The notes below the pieces were generated by a model, which saw only the letters and a program-made list of their open reading frames with translations, searched no databases and was not told the origin of the DNA. Shown in pieces: positions 40,905 through 50,876 of a stretch of 64,000 bases of DNA (the first letter of the stretch is position 1; every line of letters begins with the position of its first letter). This DNA comes from Candidatus Rifleibacteriota bacterium (lineage in GTDB: Bacteria > Muiribacteriota > Ozemobacteria > Ozemobacterales > Ozemobacteraceae), in contig JADFXM010000015.1 in NCBI GenBank assembly GCA_015233565.1, positions 85,429 through 149,428 of the forward strand, given 5' to 3'. Made by a program: the position numbers and the translations under genes.

Positions 40905-43082
40905 ATGGTGAAAAACTTGTCGAAATGTAAAATTATCGGATTCAATATTTCCTCCGTTGATGCTCCAACTGGAACTAGAGCATTGGTTTTAACGCGGATC
41001 AATATTTTTTTTGCAGTGTTATTATTTCTTTTTCTACATTGCTCATATGCTTTTTCAGAAACTTCCGATGTCGACGAACAATACAAATATGCCCTGGGGT
41101 TGTACAAGAGAAGTCTTTATGAGGAATCCGCAACCGTTCTAAAAAAAGTTTTGGCTGAGAAGATTCCTTTTACTAAGCGCGATGGAGCGTGGTTTTGGCT
41201 TGGTGAAAGCTTTGTTAATTCCTCAAAATTTACAGATGCAATATCGGCCTTTAATACGCTTTTAAAGGAATATCCAAAAAGTGAATATTTTGACCGAGGT
41301 TGTTACAGTCTTGGTTGGGCGCATGTTCGGGATAACAATCCGAAATCAGCGATTGAAGCATTTTCAAAGGTTTCAAAATCTGATCCAACCTATTTTGTTG
41401 ATTCCAGACTAAAAATGGGACAACTTGCCGGCAAATTCAATTTTGAACCCGATAAGATTCTTGAGATTTACAATGAACTACTTTCATATCCGGATCTTCC
41501 ACCTGAAAAGAAGTCTGATGCATTGCTCCAACAAGGAATCCAGTTATTTAACCTGGAAAAATATGATGATGCATTCAAGTCGTTTGAGGAGTCTTTGAAA
41601 ATTTTCCCCAGATCGAATAGACAAGGAATTTTGTTTTATGAAGCGGAATGTATGTTTAGAAATAAAAGCTACTCTCAAGCTGAGCCAATTTTTAAGCGAC
41701 TTATTGATGGGGAACCCAAGTCTGAAATCAAATACAAAGCCCTTTACGACCTTGCCTGGTGCAAAATTAAGGCAAGTAAACATGAAGAAGCTATCAACTT
41801 GTTGAGTCAACTGGCTTATGATCATAAGGCTCCGAATAATATCGAAGCACAGAAAAATTTAATTGATTTGTTGATGAATCTGAAGAAATTTGATTTGGCA
41901 ATTTCTTGGATGGAAAAAATTGAAGAGTTTCTTTCCCCCGATGAATCGGTTGAAATGAATTATCGCCGGGGATTAGCCCTCTCCAGAACAGGCAATTTTT
42001 CTGAAGCAAAAAGGGTGTTCAATAATTTCATTAAGAAATACCCCAAGCATGCCAAAACTGCAGATGCACGTTATCAAATAGGGCTTGTTGACATCGCTTT
42101 AGGCAACTTCAAAGAAGCTCTGGACGATTTAACTCCCCTCTTGAGAAGAGAAACCCCGCCTGAAGTTCGGGAAAAAGCGATATACCGAGTAGGTGAGTCC
42201 TATTTTAATCTTGGAAATCTCAAAGGTGCCAGGGATTCTTTTGAAAGACTTCTCAGAGAATATCCTAACGGTTCTACCAAATTGGATGCTCTTTACCAAT
42301 TTGCGGAGATTGAATATTCAGCTGGAAATCTGAAAGACGCGCTGGAAGCTTTTTCCAATTTGAGCCTAAGTGGCGGAGAAATTGCCGGGCAAGCTGCTTT
42401 TAGAATGGGGGAAGTACTGATGAAAGCTGGAAAATTTGCCGAGGCCATCAGTACTTTTGAAGATTACATTAAGAAATTTCCTTCAGGAGCCTTGGTTGAA
42501 GATGCCAGGTTTAAAATAGGATTGTCCTATCAGGAACTGAAAGATCCTGGAAAAGCGCTGGCAGCTTTTTCTGAAATACGCGAGTCCAAAGGATACTTTC
42601 GCCAGGAAGCCAGATATCAAATTGCAGAAATAGCCCGTTCTACGGGAAATTTTCCCGTTGCAATTCAACAACTCAAAGCGATAATCAACGAAGACCCCAA
42701 GAACCCTCTTGCGTCGCGTTCCAGACGGGCGATTGGAATTTGCCTATACCAGGCTAAAGACTTTTCCGGAGCAATTGAAACATTTGAAGCAATTCTCAAG
42801 GATTACCCTTCTACAGATATTGCTATTCCCGAAAGTCGACTTTGGCTCGGGCGTTCGTTTATCGCACTCGGGAAAACTGAAGATGGCATTCTCGAAATAC
42901 TAAAAATTCCTGTGCTTTATCCAAAGAGTTCTCTTGTCTCCGAAGCTTTTGCAGAAGCTGCCAGGACTTATTCGGAAAAAGGGCTTAACGAAAAGGCCAA
43001 AAAAATGTGGAAAGAAGTATTGAAATCGCAGCCAAAAGGCCCTCTTGCCGATGAAGCTCACAAGTATGTGAAAAAAGGCTAA
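40905..43082 (+). CDS. Exported tetratricopeptide-repeat protein
   Basis: 725 residues. ATG 40905 has AGGTG upstream; the signal sequence (RINIFFAVLLFLFLHCSYAFSE) is preceded by a 30-residue stretch, so an internal start is possible. At least twelve TPR-type helix pairs follow, with recurrent YPKSEYFDRGCYSLGWAHV, GNFKEALDDLTPLL and FPSGALVEDARFKIGLSYQEL. TPR arrays scaffold protein complexes; YbgF/CpoB-like and BamD-like proteins carry related repeats. No enzymatic domain. It may work with the exported protein of the next gene. Confidence 0.85.
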   Translation: MVKNLSKCKIIGFNISSVDAPTGTRALVLTRINIFFAVLLFLFLHCSYAFSETSDVDEQYKYALGLYKRSLYEESATVLKKVLAEKIPFTKRDGAWFWLGESFVNSSKFTDAISAFNTLLKEYPKSEYFDRGCYSLGWAHVRDNNPKSAIEAFSKVSKSDPTYFVDSRLKMGQLAGKFNFEPDKILEIYNELLSYPDLPPEKKSDALLQQGIQLFNLEKYDDAFKSFEESLKIFPRSNRQGILFYEAECMFRNKSYSQAEPIFKRLIDGEPKSEIKYKALYDLAWCKIKASKHEEAINLLSQLAYDHKAPNNIEAQKNLIDLLMNLKKFDLAISWMEKIEEFLSPDESVEMNYRRGLALSRTGNFSEAKRVFNNFIKKYPKHAKTADARYQIGLVDIALGNFKEALDDLTPLLRRETPPEVREKAIYRVGESYFNLGNLKGARDSFERLLREYPNGSTKLDALYQFAEIEYSAGNLKDALEAFSNLSLSGGEIAGQAAFRMGEVLMKAGKFAEAISTFEDYIKKFPSGALVEDARFKIGLSYQELKDPGKALAAFSEIRESKGYFRQEARYQIAEIARSTGNFPVAIQQLKAIINEDPKNPLASRSRRAIGICLYQAKDFSGAIETFEAILKDYPSTDIAIPESRLWLGRSFIALGKTEDGILEILKIPVLYPKSSLVSEAFAEAARTYSEKGLNEKAKKMWKEVLKSQPKGPLADEAHKYVKKG

Positions 43083-43507
43083 GTATCGCAAATCTTGAAT
43101 AAGGAGTCAAATAATTGTTGAGTGTTCGGTTTCCTAGGAAAATAGAAGCTGATCGTTGAACGAAGTTGAAGCGCCAAGGGAGCGGTTACTTCATTTATTG
43201 GATTTGCTCATAATTTGAAAATCGGTGAATTTAGTGGTCTTGTTTTAAGAGAAGTTAGTAGTTCGTTCGCTAAATAACAATGTAACAGAAATCATTACCA
43301 TGTAGTTCGGTGGTACAAAAAAAATCGTTATCGGGGAACAGTTCTTTGTACAAGCCAGTATTTTGGAATTGCATTGCATGGTTAATTAGCGAGCACCATA
43401 CTAGCAACTGAGTTTCTAATGGACTGGCGGGCAAAATTAATATAGTTCTGCAGGATTGCCAGTATTTTTGTGAAATATGTAAAATTTGAATAAAAAGGGA
43501 TAAAACA
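43083..43507. other. Intergenic region, nothing recognised
   Basis: 425 bp with no credible ORF or strong hairpin. A 17-base piece GAATTGCATGGTTAATT near 43377 recurs at 55645; too short to call a repeat. Confidence 0.45.
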
Positions 43508-45697
43508 ATGGGTAAAAGCCTTCCCCTGGATTTTGCTCAACTGAAAAATTGTTTGACTTGCCTTTTTCTAGCAGTTTTTATTTTTCTTCCTTGTTTCCCG
43601 GCTGAGGCTCTCGATGGGAATCCTGAGTTTCCCCAGGACCTAATTCCTTTAAGCGATTTTGATAGTTCGGACACCAATTCCACATTGCAGGGCCTGCGAG
43701 ATTCAATTCGCCAGAAATCTTCCCTGACCCAGTTTATAACCCTGGCCGAATCAGGTGTAAAGGGAAACTTTGAAGAAACTCAGGAAATTATTTCTAATGC
43801 GGAAAAAGGTGCTCAACTTTTGTCAGAGATTCTTTTGACGCAGAATTCAGAAGTCGCTTCTGAGACAACTCTGGTTAAACTATTTGATGCTTATTTGTTT
43901 GCAACTGGTACTATTCCAGGGAGGGAAGTCGGTACAAGAATTTTGTTCCGACTACTCCAAAAAGGTTCTCCAATTCAGGAAATCTTTTCCTTTGCGCGAT
44001 TTCTGAGGGATGATTTTCATTATTCACTTCAGGAAAATTCTGATTTTTATAAGAGTTTCACAAGCCTTTCACTTGAAGATATCAAGGCTATTAAATTTCT
44101 TTTCTTAATCAAAAGCGATATCGATAAGGACATTAATTTATCGAATATTGTTGAATTGGCCAAAAAAAATGCACTCAACCCATTTGTACAATTTTCGACT
44201 GCTAAAGCTTTGATAAACGCAGGAAAATTTGAGGAAGGAAAAAATCACCTTGCGAAGGCAATTGCTCTTAATCCTGAATATAAGGCGAAAATAATTAGTG
44301 ATGCTGATTTCAGGAATGCAAACTTTTGTGAGTTTCAGAATTCGAACTTATTTCTTGATCGGCTTAGTTCAAAATCCTCATCTGAAATCGAATCTGCCAC
44401 TATTCAATTCTCCTGGAATGGTTTAAACAAGCCTGTCGAAATTATTTATAAACTGAAGAAAGAGGAAGGTTTTTTTGTTGAGGAAAAAGACAAACGCAAG
44501 ATACCTTGTTTCCTTATAAATGCCCTTATTGCGGAACTTGAAAAGTCTCCGGTGTCGTCTTTTCCAGTCATGGTTAGAAACCACTTTGATGACTATCCTG
44601 AACTTTTGATCAGATTGTACAATAAAAAAACTTTGACAGCTTCCTTTTATTCATCGTCTAATACTCCCGAAATGCTTCCTTTCAATGCCTGGAATAAGAA
44701 AGAGCTTCGTTTGATCGAGACAAAAGCATTTGGAACCACGATATCGCTCCTAAAGAGTTGGCTTGATATACATTCCCCGGAGCCTGCTGCCACTTCATTC
44801 CAATCCGGAGATGAGGTGCCACTTAAACCTTTTCCTGAAAATTCTCCATTGGATTTGATATTTCGCGATGAAGCGCAGATTCAGGCAAAAGCAGATTATC
44901 AGCCTGAGCTACCAGCAGAACTCAAATCTGCGGGGTTTTCCTCTTTTAAGATCGAGGAGTCGAAGTTGAATGGATGCCCCAGTTCAATTAAAAGGATTGC
45001 ACTTGATTTTATTGAACCCGGGGGAATGAAAACTGTAAGAATGATTTTTCACCAACTCACGATTCGTGGCAAAACATCCTGGTTTTTGGGATCTCCTCAA
45101 AATTTTATCGCCTCTGCAAAAAAAGCGATTGAAGCGCTATCTCTACTGATGCCGTATGACTTTGAAACGATCGAGATCTCTCCGGATATTGATTATTACG
45201 AAAATTCAGGGCAACCGGTTTTGGCAAATCTTTTCAAAGCTGCCGAAATGTTGGCGGTTTCTTATTCTTCGAGTGATGAATTCATGGGGGAGCCCGTTCC
45301 ATTGAAAATAGTTTCCCGACCAGCGAGCAGCCCGATTGATTTTATAGCCGATTATTTCCCAAAAAGCGAAAAAATCATACTGAACTATTGGTCCGATATC
45401 CCGTCAAAAAACGGAATATACGAACTTTTCTTTGAGTGGCTCGGGTTGAGTGAAAAATCCACTGAAGTTAAGAAATTAACTTTTGATGAGGGAAAATTTA
45501 TTCTTGAATATGATAAAGAACCTGACGAGAAGACGCAGGACCTATTCTTTAAGAAAGGTCTTGAAAAAAGGCTCAGACAAACACTTCGTGATTACAAAAA
45601 CAGTTATGAGTTGATAATCTCATCCGGGGAAAAGCGACTGACAATCATTAAAGAGAAAAAGGAGAGACCTGGAATCTTTTTGAGAGTTCTTCCATGA
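43508..45697 (+). CDS. Large exported protein, unknown function
   Basis: 729 residues. A hydrophobic N-terminal segment (CLTCLFLAVFIFLPCFPAEA) is a signal peptide after a short cytoplasmic stretch. The rest is mixed alpha/beta, with a single TPR-like pair around residues 225-265 (NPFVQFSTAKALINAGKFEEGKNHLAKAIALNPEYKAKI) and a long region that I cannot place. Lone cysteines only. No known motif. It follows the TPR protein on the same strand after a 425-bp gap, so co-transcription is unlikely but possible. Confidence 0.6.
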   Translation: MGKSLPLDFAQLKNCLTCLFLAVFIFLPCFPAEALDGNPEFPQDLIPLSDFDSSDTNSTLQGLRDSIRQKSSLTQFITLAESGVKGNFEETQEIISNAEKGAQLLSEILLTQNSEVASETTLVKLFDAYLFATGTIPGREVGTRILFRLLQKGSPIQEIFSFARFLRDDFHYSLQENSDFYKSFTSLSLEDIKAIKFLFLIKSDIDKDINLSNIVELAKKNALNPFVQFSTAKALINAGKFEEGKNHLAKAIALNPEYKAKIISDADFRNANFCEFQNSNLFLDRLSSKSSSEIESATIQFSWNGLNKPVEIIYKLKKEEGFFVEEKDKRKIPCFLINALIAELEKSPVSSFPVMVRNHFDDYPELLIRLYNKKTLTASFYSSSNTPEMLPFNAWNKKELRLIETKAFGTTISLLKSWLDIHSPEPAATSFQSGDEVPLKPFPENSPLDLIFRDEAQIQAKADYQPELPAELKSAGFSSFKIEESKLNGCPSSIKRIALDFIEPGGMKTVRMIFHQLTIRGKTSWFLGSPQNFIASAKKAIEALSLLMPYDFETIEISPDIDYYENSGQPVLANLFKAAEMLAVSYSSSDEFMGEPVPLKIVSRPASSPIDFIADYFPKSEKIILNYWSDIPSKNGIYELFFEWLGLSEKSTEVKKLTFDEGKFILEYDKEPDEKTQDLFFKKGLEKRLRQTLRDYKNSYELIISSGEKRLTIIKEKKERPGIFLRVLP

Positions 45698-45880
45698 GTT
45701 GCACATGCTTATTCAGCGATGGTTCAGTTCCATATCCTTTCTTAAAAAAATCAGAGGGGCGAAAAAATAATCTCTGCCAAGTGATTGCATGATATCAGAA
45801 CCAAATTTCCGCTTTTAGTAAATCCAAATTTCTAGATCCCTTGGTTAGTATAACTGGGAGCTGATGGAGAAGGTAAAATT

Positions 45881-47953
45881 ATGGGAAAATTCACCGAGCT
45901 TTTTTTTTCACTTTATTCTCATGGGATGGTGAGAGTTGCAGCTTGTATTCCAGAGGTCTTTCCGGCACAACCTGAAAAGAACGCTGAGCGAATAATTGCA
46001 TTTTCCCAAAGGGTTTACGAAAAGGGTGCAGTTGTAGCAGTCTTTCCGGAATTATCTCTCTGCGGATATAGCAATGAGGATTTGTTCCATCAAAACACTC
46101 TTCTGAAAGCAGCAGAGGATAGCTTCAGAAAGGTCCTTGAGTTTAGCAAAGAAATTGAAACCCTTTTGATTGTAGGCTGTCCAATCAGCGTTTTGGGGGC
46201 ATTGTATAATTGCGGGCTGGCTATTTTCAAAGGGAAAATTCTGGCTGCTTTTCCCAAAACATTTTTGCCGAATTATCGTGAATTTTACGAAAAAAGACAA
46301 TTCACTTCAGGTTATCAATCAGGATTGGAAGAGATCCATTTTGCAGGAATGACGATTCCCTTTGGAAGCAACATTCTGCTTGAAGCGCGGGGAATTAAGA
46401 ATCTGATTGTACACTCGGAGATTTGTGAAGATCTCTGGTCCCCGATTCCTCCAAGCACATTTGCTGCTTTGGCAGGGGCAACCTTACTTACAAATCTATC
46501 AGCTAGCAATATAACAATAGGGAAAGCAGATTACAGAAGGCAACTTTGTTCATCGCACTCTGCGGCCACTCTTTCAGCATATATCTATGCGGGAGCCGGG
46601 GAAGGGGAATCGACCAATGACCTTGCATGGGATGGCCACGGTGCCATTTTTGAAAATGGGATCCAACTTTCGGAGGATATCAGATTTTCTTTTGAGGAAC
46701 AGTTAATTTTTGCTGATATTGACCTGGAGCGTCTGGTTAACGATCGAATGAAGATCACAACCTTTTCAGACACGAAGAAGCTACATCTGGAGCGTGTTCG
46801 GGAATTTCGAAGAATTTCTTTTGATCTGAACCCTCCAAAAGCAGTGATCCAATTGGAGCGGGAAGTTCACCGCTTTCCCTATGTCCCATCTGTGGGAAGT
46901 GATTTGGAAGACAGATGTTCCGAGGCACATAAAATTCAGATTTCCGGATTATCCAAGCGTTTAAAATCATCGAATATTCCAAACCTTGTTCTTGGGATCT
47001 CAGGCGGATTGGACTCAACTCATGCTCTAATAATTGCCGCAGGAGTTATGGACCGCCTTGGCCTTCCCAGGCACAATATTTTTGGAGTAACGATGCCAGG
47101 TTTCGCTACATCACCTCGTACAAAGAAAAATGCTGTTGATTTAATGGAAGCTTTGGGAGTGACTTCCCTTGAGATAGATATCAAACCATCGTGTCTTCAA
47201 ATGCTGAAGGATATCAATCATCCATATTCTGAAGGAAAAATGCTTTACGACGTCACTTTTGAAAATGTACAAGCTGGAGAACGAACTTCACATCTTTTCA
47301 GACTGGCTAATCTTAACAATGCAATGGTGATCGGAACTGGTGATTTAAGCGAATTGGCACTTGGGTGGTGCACCTACGGAGTAGGGGATCATATGTCTCA
47401 TTACAATGTAAATGCTTCGGTGCCGAAAACATTGATTCAACACCTTATTCGATGGGTTGTGTCGAGAAATATTTTCTTGGGAAAAGTTAATATGATTCTA
47501 CAGTCAATACTCGAAACGGAAATATCCCCTGAACTGGTGCCGGTGGAAGCAAATTCAAAAGATGACCAGCCTGCACAAAAAACCGAGCAGATTATTGGGC
47601 CATATGAATTGCATGATTTCTTCATATATTACACCACTCGCTTTGGGTTTACTCCGAGTAAAGTAGCTTTTCTGGCGTTTCAAGCCTGGAAAAATAAAAC
47701 TTTGGGAAGATGGCCGAATAATTTTCCCGATGAGAAAATGCACGAATACAAAATTGGGGAAATTAAGAAATGGTTAGGAAAATTTCTATTCCGCTTTTTT
47801 CAAATCAGCCAATTTAAAAGAACCTGTGTGCCAAACGGTCCAAAAGTCGGGTCAGGAGGATCCCTTTCTCCGAGAGGAGATTGGCGTGCCCCAAGCGACA
47901 TTTCTGCCCAGATTTGGATTGAGGAATTGAACCGCAGCGTACCGGAAGAATGA
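45881..47953 (+). CDS. nadE: Glutamine-hydrolysing NAD+ synthetase
   Basis: 690 residues. The N-terminal carbon-nitrogen hydrolase domain (1-290) has the Glu in FPELSLCGYSNEDLF, the Lys in FPKTFLPNYREF and the Cys in VHSEICEDLWSP, so it can take ammonia from glutamine. The C-terminal domain has the ATP-pyrophosphatase loop LGISGGLDSTHAL (near 373) and GTGDLSELALGW. The enzyme makes NAD from deamido-NAD, ATP and Gln in the cytoplasm. Length is that of the long glutamine-dependent NadE family. Confidence 0.95.
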   Translation: MGKFTELFFSLYSHGMVRVAACIPEVFPAQPEKNAERIIAFSQRVYEKGAVVAVFPELSLCGYSNEDLFHQNTLLKAAEDSFRKVLEFSKEIETLLIVGCPISVLGALYNCGLAIFKGKILAAFPKTFLPNYREFYEKRQFTSGYQSGLEEIHFAGMTIPFGSNILLEARGIKNLIVHSEICEDLWSPIPPSTFAALAGATLLTNLSASNITIGKADYRRQLCSSHSAATLSAYIYAGAGEGESTNDLAWDGHGAIFENGIQLSEDIRFSFEEQLIFADIDLERLVNDRMKITTFSDTKKLHLERVREFRRISFDLNPPKAVIQLEREVHRFPYVPSVGSDLEDRCSEAHKIQISGLSKRLKSSNIPNLVLGISGGLDSTHALIIAAGVMDRLGLPRHNIFGVTMPGFATSPRTKKNAVDLMEALGVTSLEIDIKPSCLQMLKDINHPYSEGKMLYDVTFENVQAGERTSHLFRLANLNNAMVIGTGDLSELALGWCTYGVGDHMSHYNVNASVPKTLIQHLIRWVVSRNIFLGKVNMILQSILETEISPELVPVEANSKDDQPAQKTEQIIGPYELHDFFIYYTTRFGFTPSKVAFLAFQAWKNKTLGRWPNNFPDEKMHEYKIGEIKKWLGKFLFRFFQISQFKRTCVPNGPKVGSGGSLSPRGDWRAPSDISAQIWIEELNRSVPEE

Positions 47954-48133
47954 ATTGAGTGCTGTAAGAAAGCAGAGAAGGGCACATTTGCCTTCAGAGT
48001 CGCTTTTACTCCGCTTTACCAGCGGTTTTTGATGATTGAACTGAGTCAAAGACTTCGTTCAGAAAAATAGCAATGAATCGGTATTTTAACAAAAGCGTAT
48101 GTTTGCCCTATTTAAGAAGAAACGTTCCCCTGG

Positions 48134-49024
48134 CTAGCTGCTGGTCAGTTTTTTCACTAGTTTGACCTGGTTGCCAGTTCCTATAAATCTGCATTCATCG
48201 AATTGAAATCTTGTCAATATGATTCCCCGGCCATGAGTGGTCAGAAGGTTATTCGGATCGTTGGGGTCGGGAAGATTTTGCCAGTCAAATCCCGGGCCTT
48301 GGTCTGTTATCAACCATTCGCACAGTTCTTTGTTCATGCGAAACTCCAGGTTTACGCGCCGATCTTTGTAAGGCGCCATTTTACTCCTGGCTGCGAGAAG
48401 TTTGTATATGTCATTGGAATCTTTTTCAAGGGCCTTAGTCTTTTCTTCATATGTGATTTCAAGATTGCCATGTTCAATGGAATTGTACAACATTTCTGTC
48501 AGACCGAGGTAAATCCCCAATCTGTCTTTGGCTGGAATTGCATGCTCCGTCTCAAGAATCAAACGATCAACGATTTTTCTGACCAAATCAATTTGGTTGG
48601 AGATCTCCATTGCTAATTCCCGTCGATATATCCAACCGTAGATTTCCCGAGTTTTTGTCCGGTTTTCAAAAATAACGGAATATTTTGCCAAGAGTGCACT
48701 AATATCTTTTTTAGGTGTTGGTTTTACGAGGTAATCGTTGGCTTTCAAGCGCAGGGCTTTTAAAGTATATTCCGGGGTATCAAGTGAGGTATTGATGATT
48801 ACCAACGCGTCTGAGTCAATCGAACGGATATTTTCCAATAACTCAAGACCATCCATGTTAGGCATTTGAATATCGGTAAATACCATATCAGGTTTAAAGG
48901 TCTTGAAGATTTTCAAACCCTCCACCCCATCGGAAGCTGAAGCTGTTTCATGCCCATGGCTTTGAATGAGTAACACCATTAGTTTTCTGGTTAATTCTTC
49001 GTCTTCTACAATAAGTACTTTCAC
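48134..49024 (-). CDS. Receiver domain fused to RsbW-like ATPase
   Basis: 296 residues from GTG 49024, whose TGA/GTG overlap with the upstream histidine kinase stop (49021-49024) couples the two; a longer reading to 49099 lies wholly inside the kinase gene. Receiver (1-115): VLIVEDEELTRKLMVLLIQSHG, phospho-Asp in MVFTDIQMPNMDG, Lys in YLVKPTPKKD. C-terminal HATPase_c_2-like domain: LGLTEMLYNSIEHGN (N box), LITDQGPGFDW, THGRGIILTR. RsbW/SpoIIAB-type ATPases bind or phosphorylate sigma regulators, so this may be a regulator that controls a partner-switch in a phosphorylation-dependent way. Confidence 0.85.
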   Translation of the reverse strand: MKVLIVEDEELTRKLMVLLIQSHGHETASASDGVEGLKIFKTFKPDMVFTDIQMPNMDGLELLENIRSIDSDALVIINTSLDTPEYTLKALRLKANDYLVKPTPKKDISALLAKYSVIFENRTKTREIYGWIYRRELAMEISNQIDLVRKIVDRLILETEHAIPAKDRLGIYLGLTEMLYNSIEHGNLEITYEEKTKALEKDSNDIYKLLAARSKMAPYKDRRVNLEFRMNKELCEWLITDQGPGFDWQNLPDPNDPNNLLTTHGRGIILTRFQFDECRFIGTGNQVKLVKKLTSS

Positions 49025-50187
49025 TGGTCTTCGGCTTTCTTCGCTGGAATTTTCAGTGTTCCGGAGTTTGGGGACAGGGTCAATATCAGCTTTGTACAAC
49101 CAACCTCATCGGGCAAAAAAGTCAACTCACCACCTAAGGTTCGAGCCATCAGTCGGGCGGAAAACATTCCCAAACCGGTTCCCTTGGATTTGCCACAAGT
49201 AACATAGCGTTGGAAAAGTCTATCATGAATCTGTGGTGGAATAGTCCCAAAATTTTTTATGGAAATTGTAGGTACTGGAGAGGTCGATAACGAAATTAAA
49301 ATTTCTTTATCGTCCGGAGAGGCTTCGATTGCATTCTTGATCAAATTGGAAAGAATTGAGAAGAAGAGGAAATTTTCTCCTTGGAGTTCGAAGACAACTT
49401 TTTCTTCGACAGGTTTTTGATCAAGGAGAACAACGAAAGAAAGATTCTTGCTATTTGCCAATCCACCGAGTTCACGAAATACCTCGCGAATAATCTTAAT
49501 TACATCAACTGAGCCAGGAGTCAGTTGGTAAGTTCCCTGTTCCATTTTGTAGATGTCGAGAGAACGATGTACGGTTTCTGAAAGTCTATGAGCTGACTCT
49601 GCAAGCATTTTCAGAAGATCTTTCTGTTCGGAAGTCAAATTAGGGGCGTCCAGAAGCATTTCCGGAACCAGGAGAAAGGATGACAAAGGACTCTTCAGAT
49701 CGTGTCTGGCGATTCGATCGACAATGTCGCGCAAGCGCATGTTTTCCTGAAGAATTTCATTCTGCTTTTTCAATTCACGACGTGCAAAGCATAGACTGAG
49801 ATGGGTTTTTACTCGTGCCAAAATTTCCTCAAATCTGAAAGGTTTGGCTACATAATCAACTCCGCCGACGGAAAAAGCTTTGATTTTATCAGTGGTATCG
49901 TCTAAGCCACTAATGAAAATGACGGGGATTTCTTTCAGCTTTTCATCTGCTTTCAAGAGCCCACAAACCTCGTAACCATTCATTTCCGGCATGTTAATGT
50001 CTAATAGAATCAGATCAGGAGGTGTTTGGGCTGCTTCGGTCAATGCCTGACTTCCGGAGGAAATAGTTACTATTTGATAACCGTTGGATTGAAGCATTTG
50101 GCCCAATAGATCCATGTTAGTTGGGGTGTCATCCACCAACATGATGGTTTCCTTATTGCTGTCGATGACAACAGGTATTTTATTCAT
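49021..50187 (-). CDS. Receiver-histidine kinase hybrid
   Basis: 388 residues. An N-terminal receiver (VDDTPTNMDLLGQMLQ, phospho-Asp in LILLDINMPEMNG, Lys in DYVAKPFRFEE) is followed by a linker helix and HisKA with IARHDLKSPLSSFLL (phospho-His), then HATPase with NLIKNAIEASPDDKE (N box) and GTGLGMFSARLMA (G2). Receiver-first kinases respond to phosphorylation by other systems. The stop overlaps the next gene's start. No membrane segment, so it is cytoplasmic. Confidence 0.9.
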   Translation of the reverse strand: MNKIPVVIDSNKETIMLVDDTPTNMDLLGQMLQSNGYQIVTISSGSQALTEAAQTPPDLILLDINMPEMNGYEVCGLLKADEKLKEIPVIFISGLDDTTDKIKAFSVGGVDYVAKPFRFEEILARVKTHLSLCFARRELKKQNEILQENMRLRDIVDRIARHDLKSPLSSFLLVPEMLLDAPNLTSEQKDLLKMLAESAHRLSETVHRSLDIYKMEQGTYQLTPGSVDVIKIIREVFRELGGLANSKNLSFVVLLDQKPVEEKVVFELQGENFLFFSILSNLIKNAIEASPDDKEILISLSTSPVPTISIKNFGTIPPQIHDRLFQRYVTCGKSKGTGLGMFSARLMARTLGGELTFLPDEVGCTKLILTLSPNSGTLKIPAKKAEDQ

Positions 50188-50242
50188 TGTTACTATTCCC
50201 TTGTGGTTATTAGTGCTCTTATACGGGTCCCTTCACATTTGT

Positions 50243-50674
50243 TCAAGCGTTTTCACTGGTTGAAGAGTTGAAGGAATAAGTGAAAATATCCTCTCTAAGC
50301 ATCCAGCCTTTCCTTTTCCAAAATTGATTTCCCAGATCATTTGTTTTGTTAACAAATAGGTGGGTTTTGTAAATTCCAATCTTTTTCAAACTGTCAATGC
50401 ATTTTTGGAAAAGAAGCGTGCCAATTCCTCTGTTTCTAAATTCATCCAGGACAATCATATGCTGGAGATAACCACGTTTTCCATCGTGGCCGCACATGAC
50501 ACATCCAATTGTTTTTTGGTTTTCTTCGGCTACAAAGTTCAATCCTGAGTTGCGTTGAAGATACCTTTCTACGCTCTCTTTTGAGTCAGCATCCCGAACT
50601 GTTATTCCCCGGTTAGTTCTGAAAAGTTCAATAATCTTTTCATAATCGTTAATTGTCATTTCTCTGATATTCAA
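50243..50674 (-). CDS. GNAT-family N-acetyltransferase
   Basis: 143 residues. GNAT acetyl-CoA motif A is seen as LQHMIVLDEFRNRGIGTLLFQKCIDSLKKIG (QxxGxG/A type: RNRGIGT), with beta-4 GCVMCGHDGKRG before and NQFWKRKGW near the end. Substrate unknown. It resembles small RimI-like or YhbS-like enzymes. Confidence 0.85.
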   Translation of the reverse strand: MNIREMTINDYEKIIELFRTNRGITVRDADSKESVERYLQRNSGLNFVAEENQKTIGCVMCGHDGKRGYLQHMIVLDEFRNRGIGTLLFQKCIDSLKKIGIYKTHLFVNKTNDLGNQFWKRKGWMLREDIFTYSFNSSTSENA

Positions 50675-50876
50675 AGTTTCCTCCCTATTTTACTCATTCA
50701 ATATAACAAACCAGGGAAAAGAAAACAATATCCCAAAACCTCCAACTGCTACAAAGAGTAAATTCATATTTACATTGGCAATTAACCAGTAATACCAATC
50801 CCAAAAAATATGTGCATCACCCCAAGAACATTGATTTGATCAAAATGAAGTTGGATCTCTAAATCTGACGGGTCAG

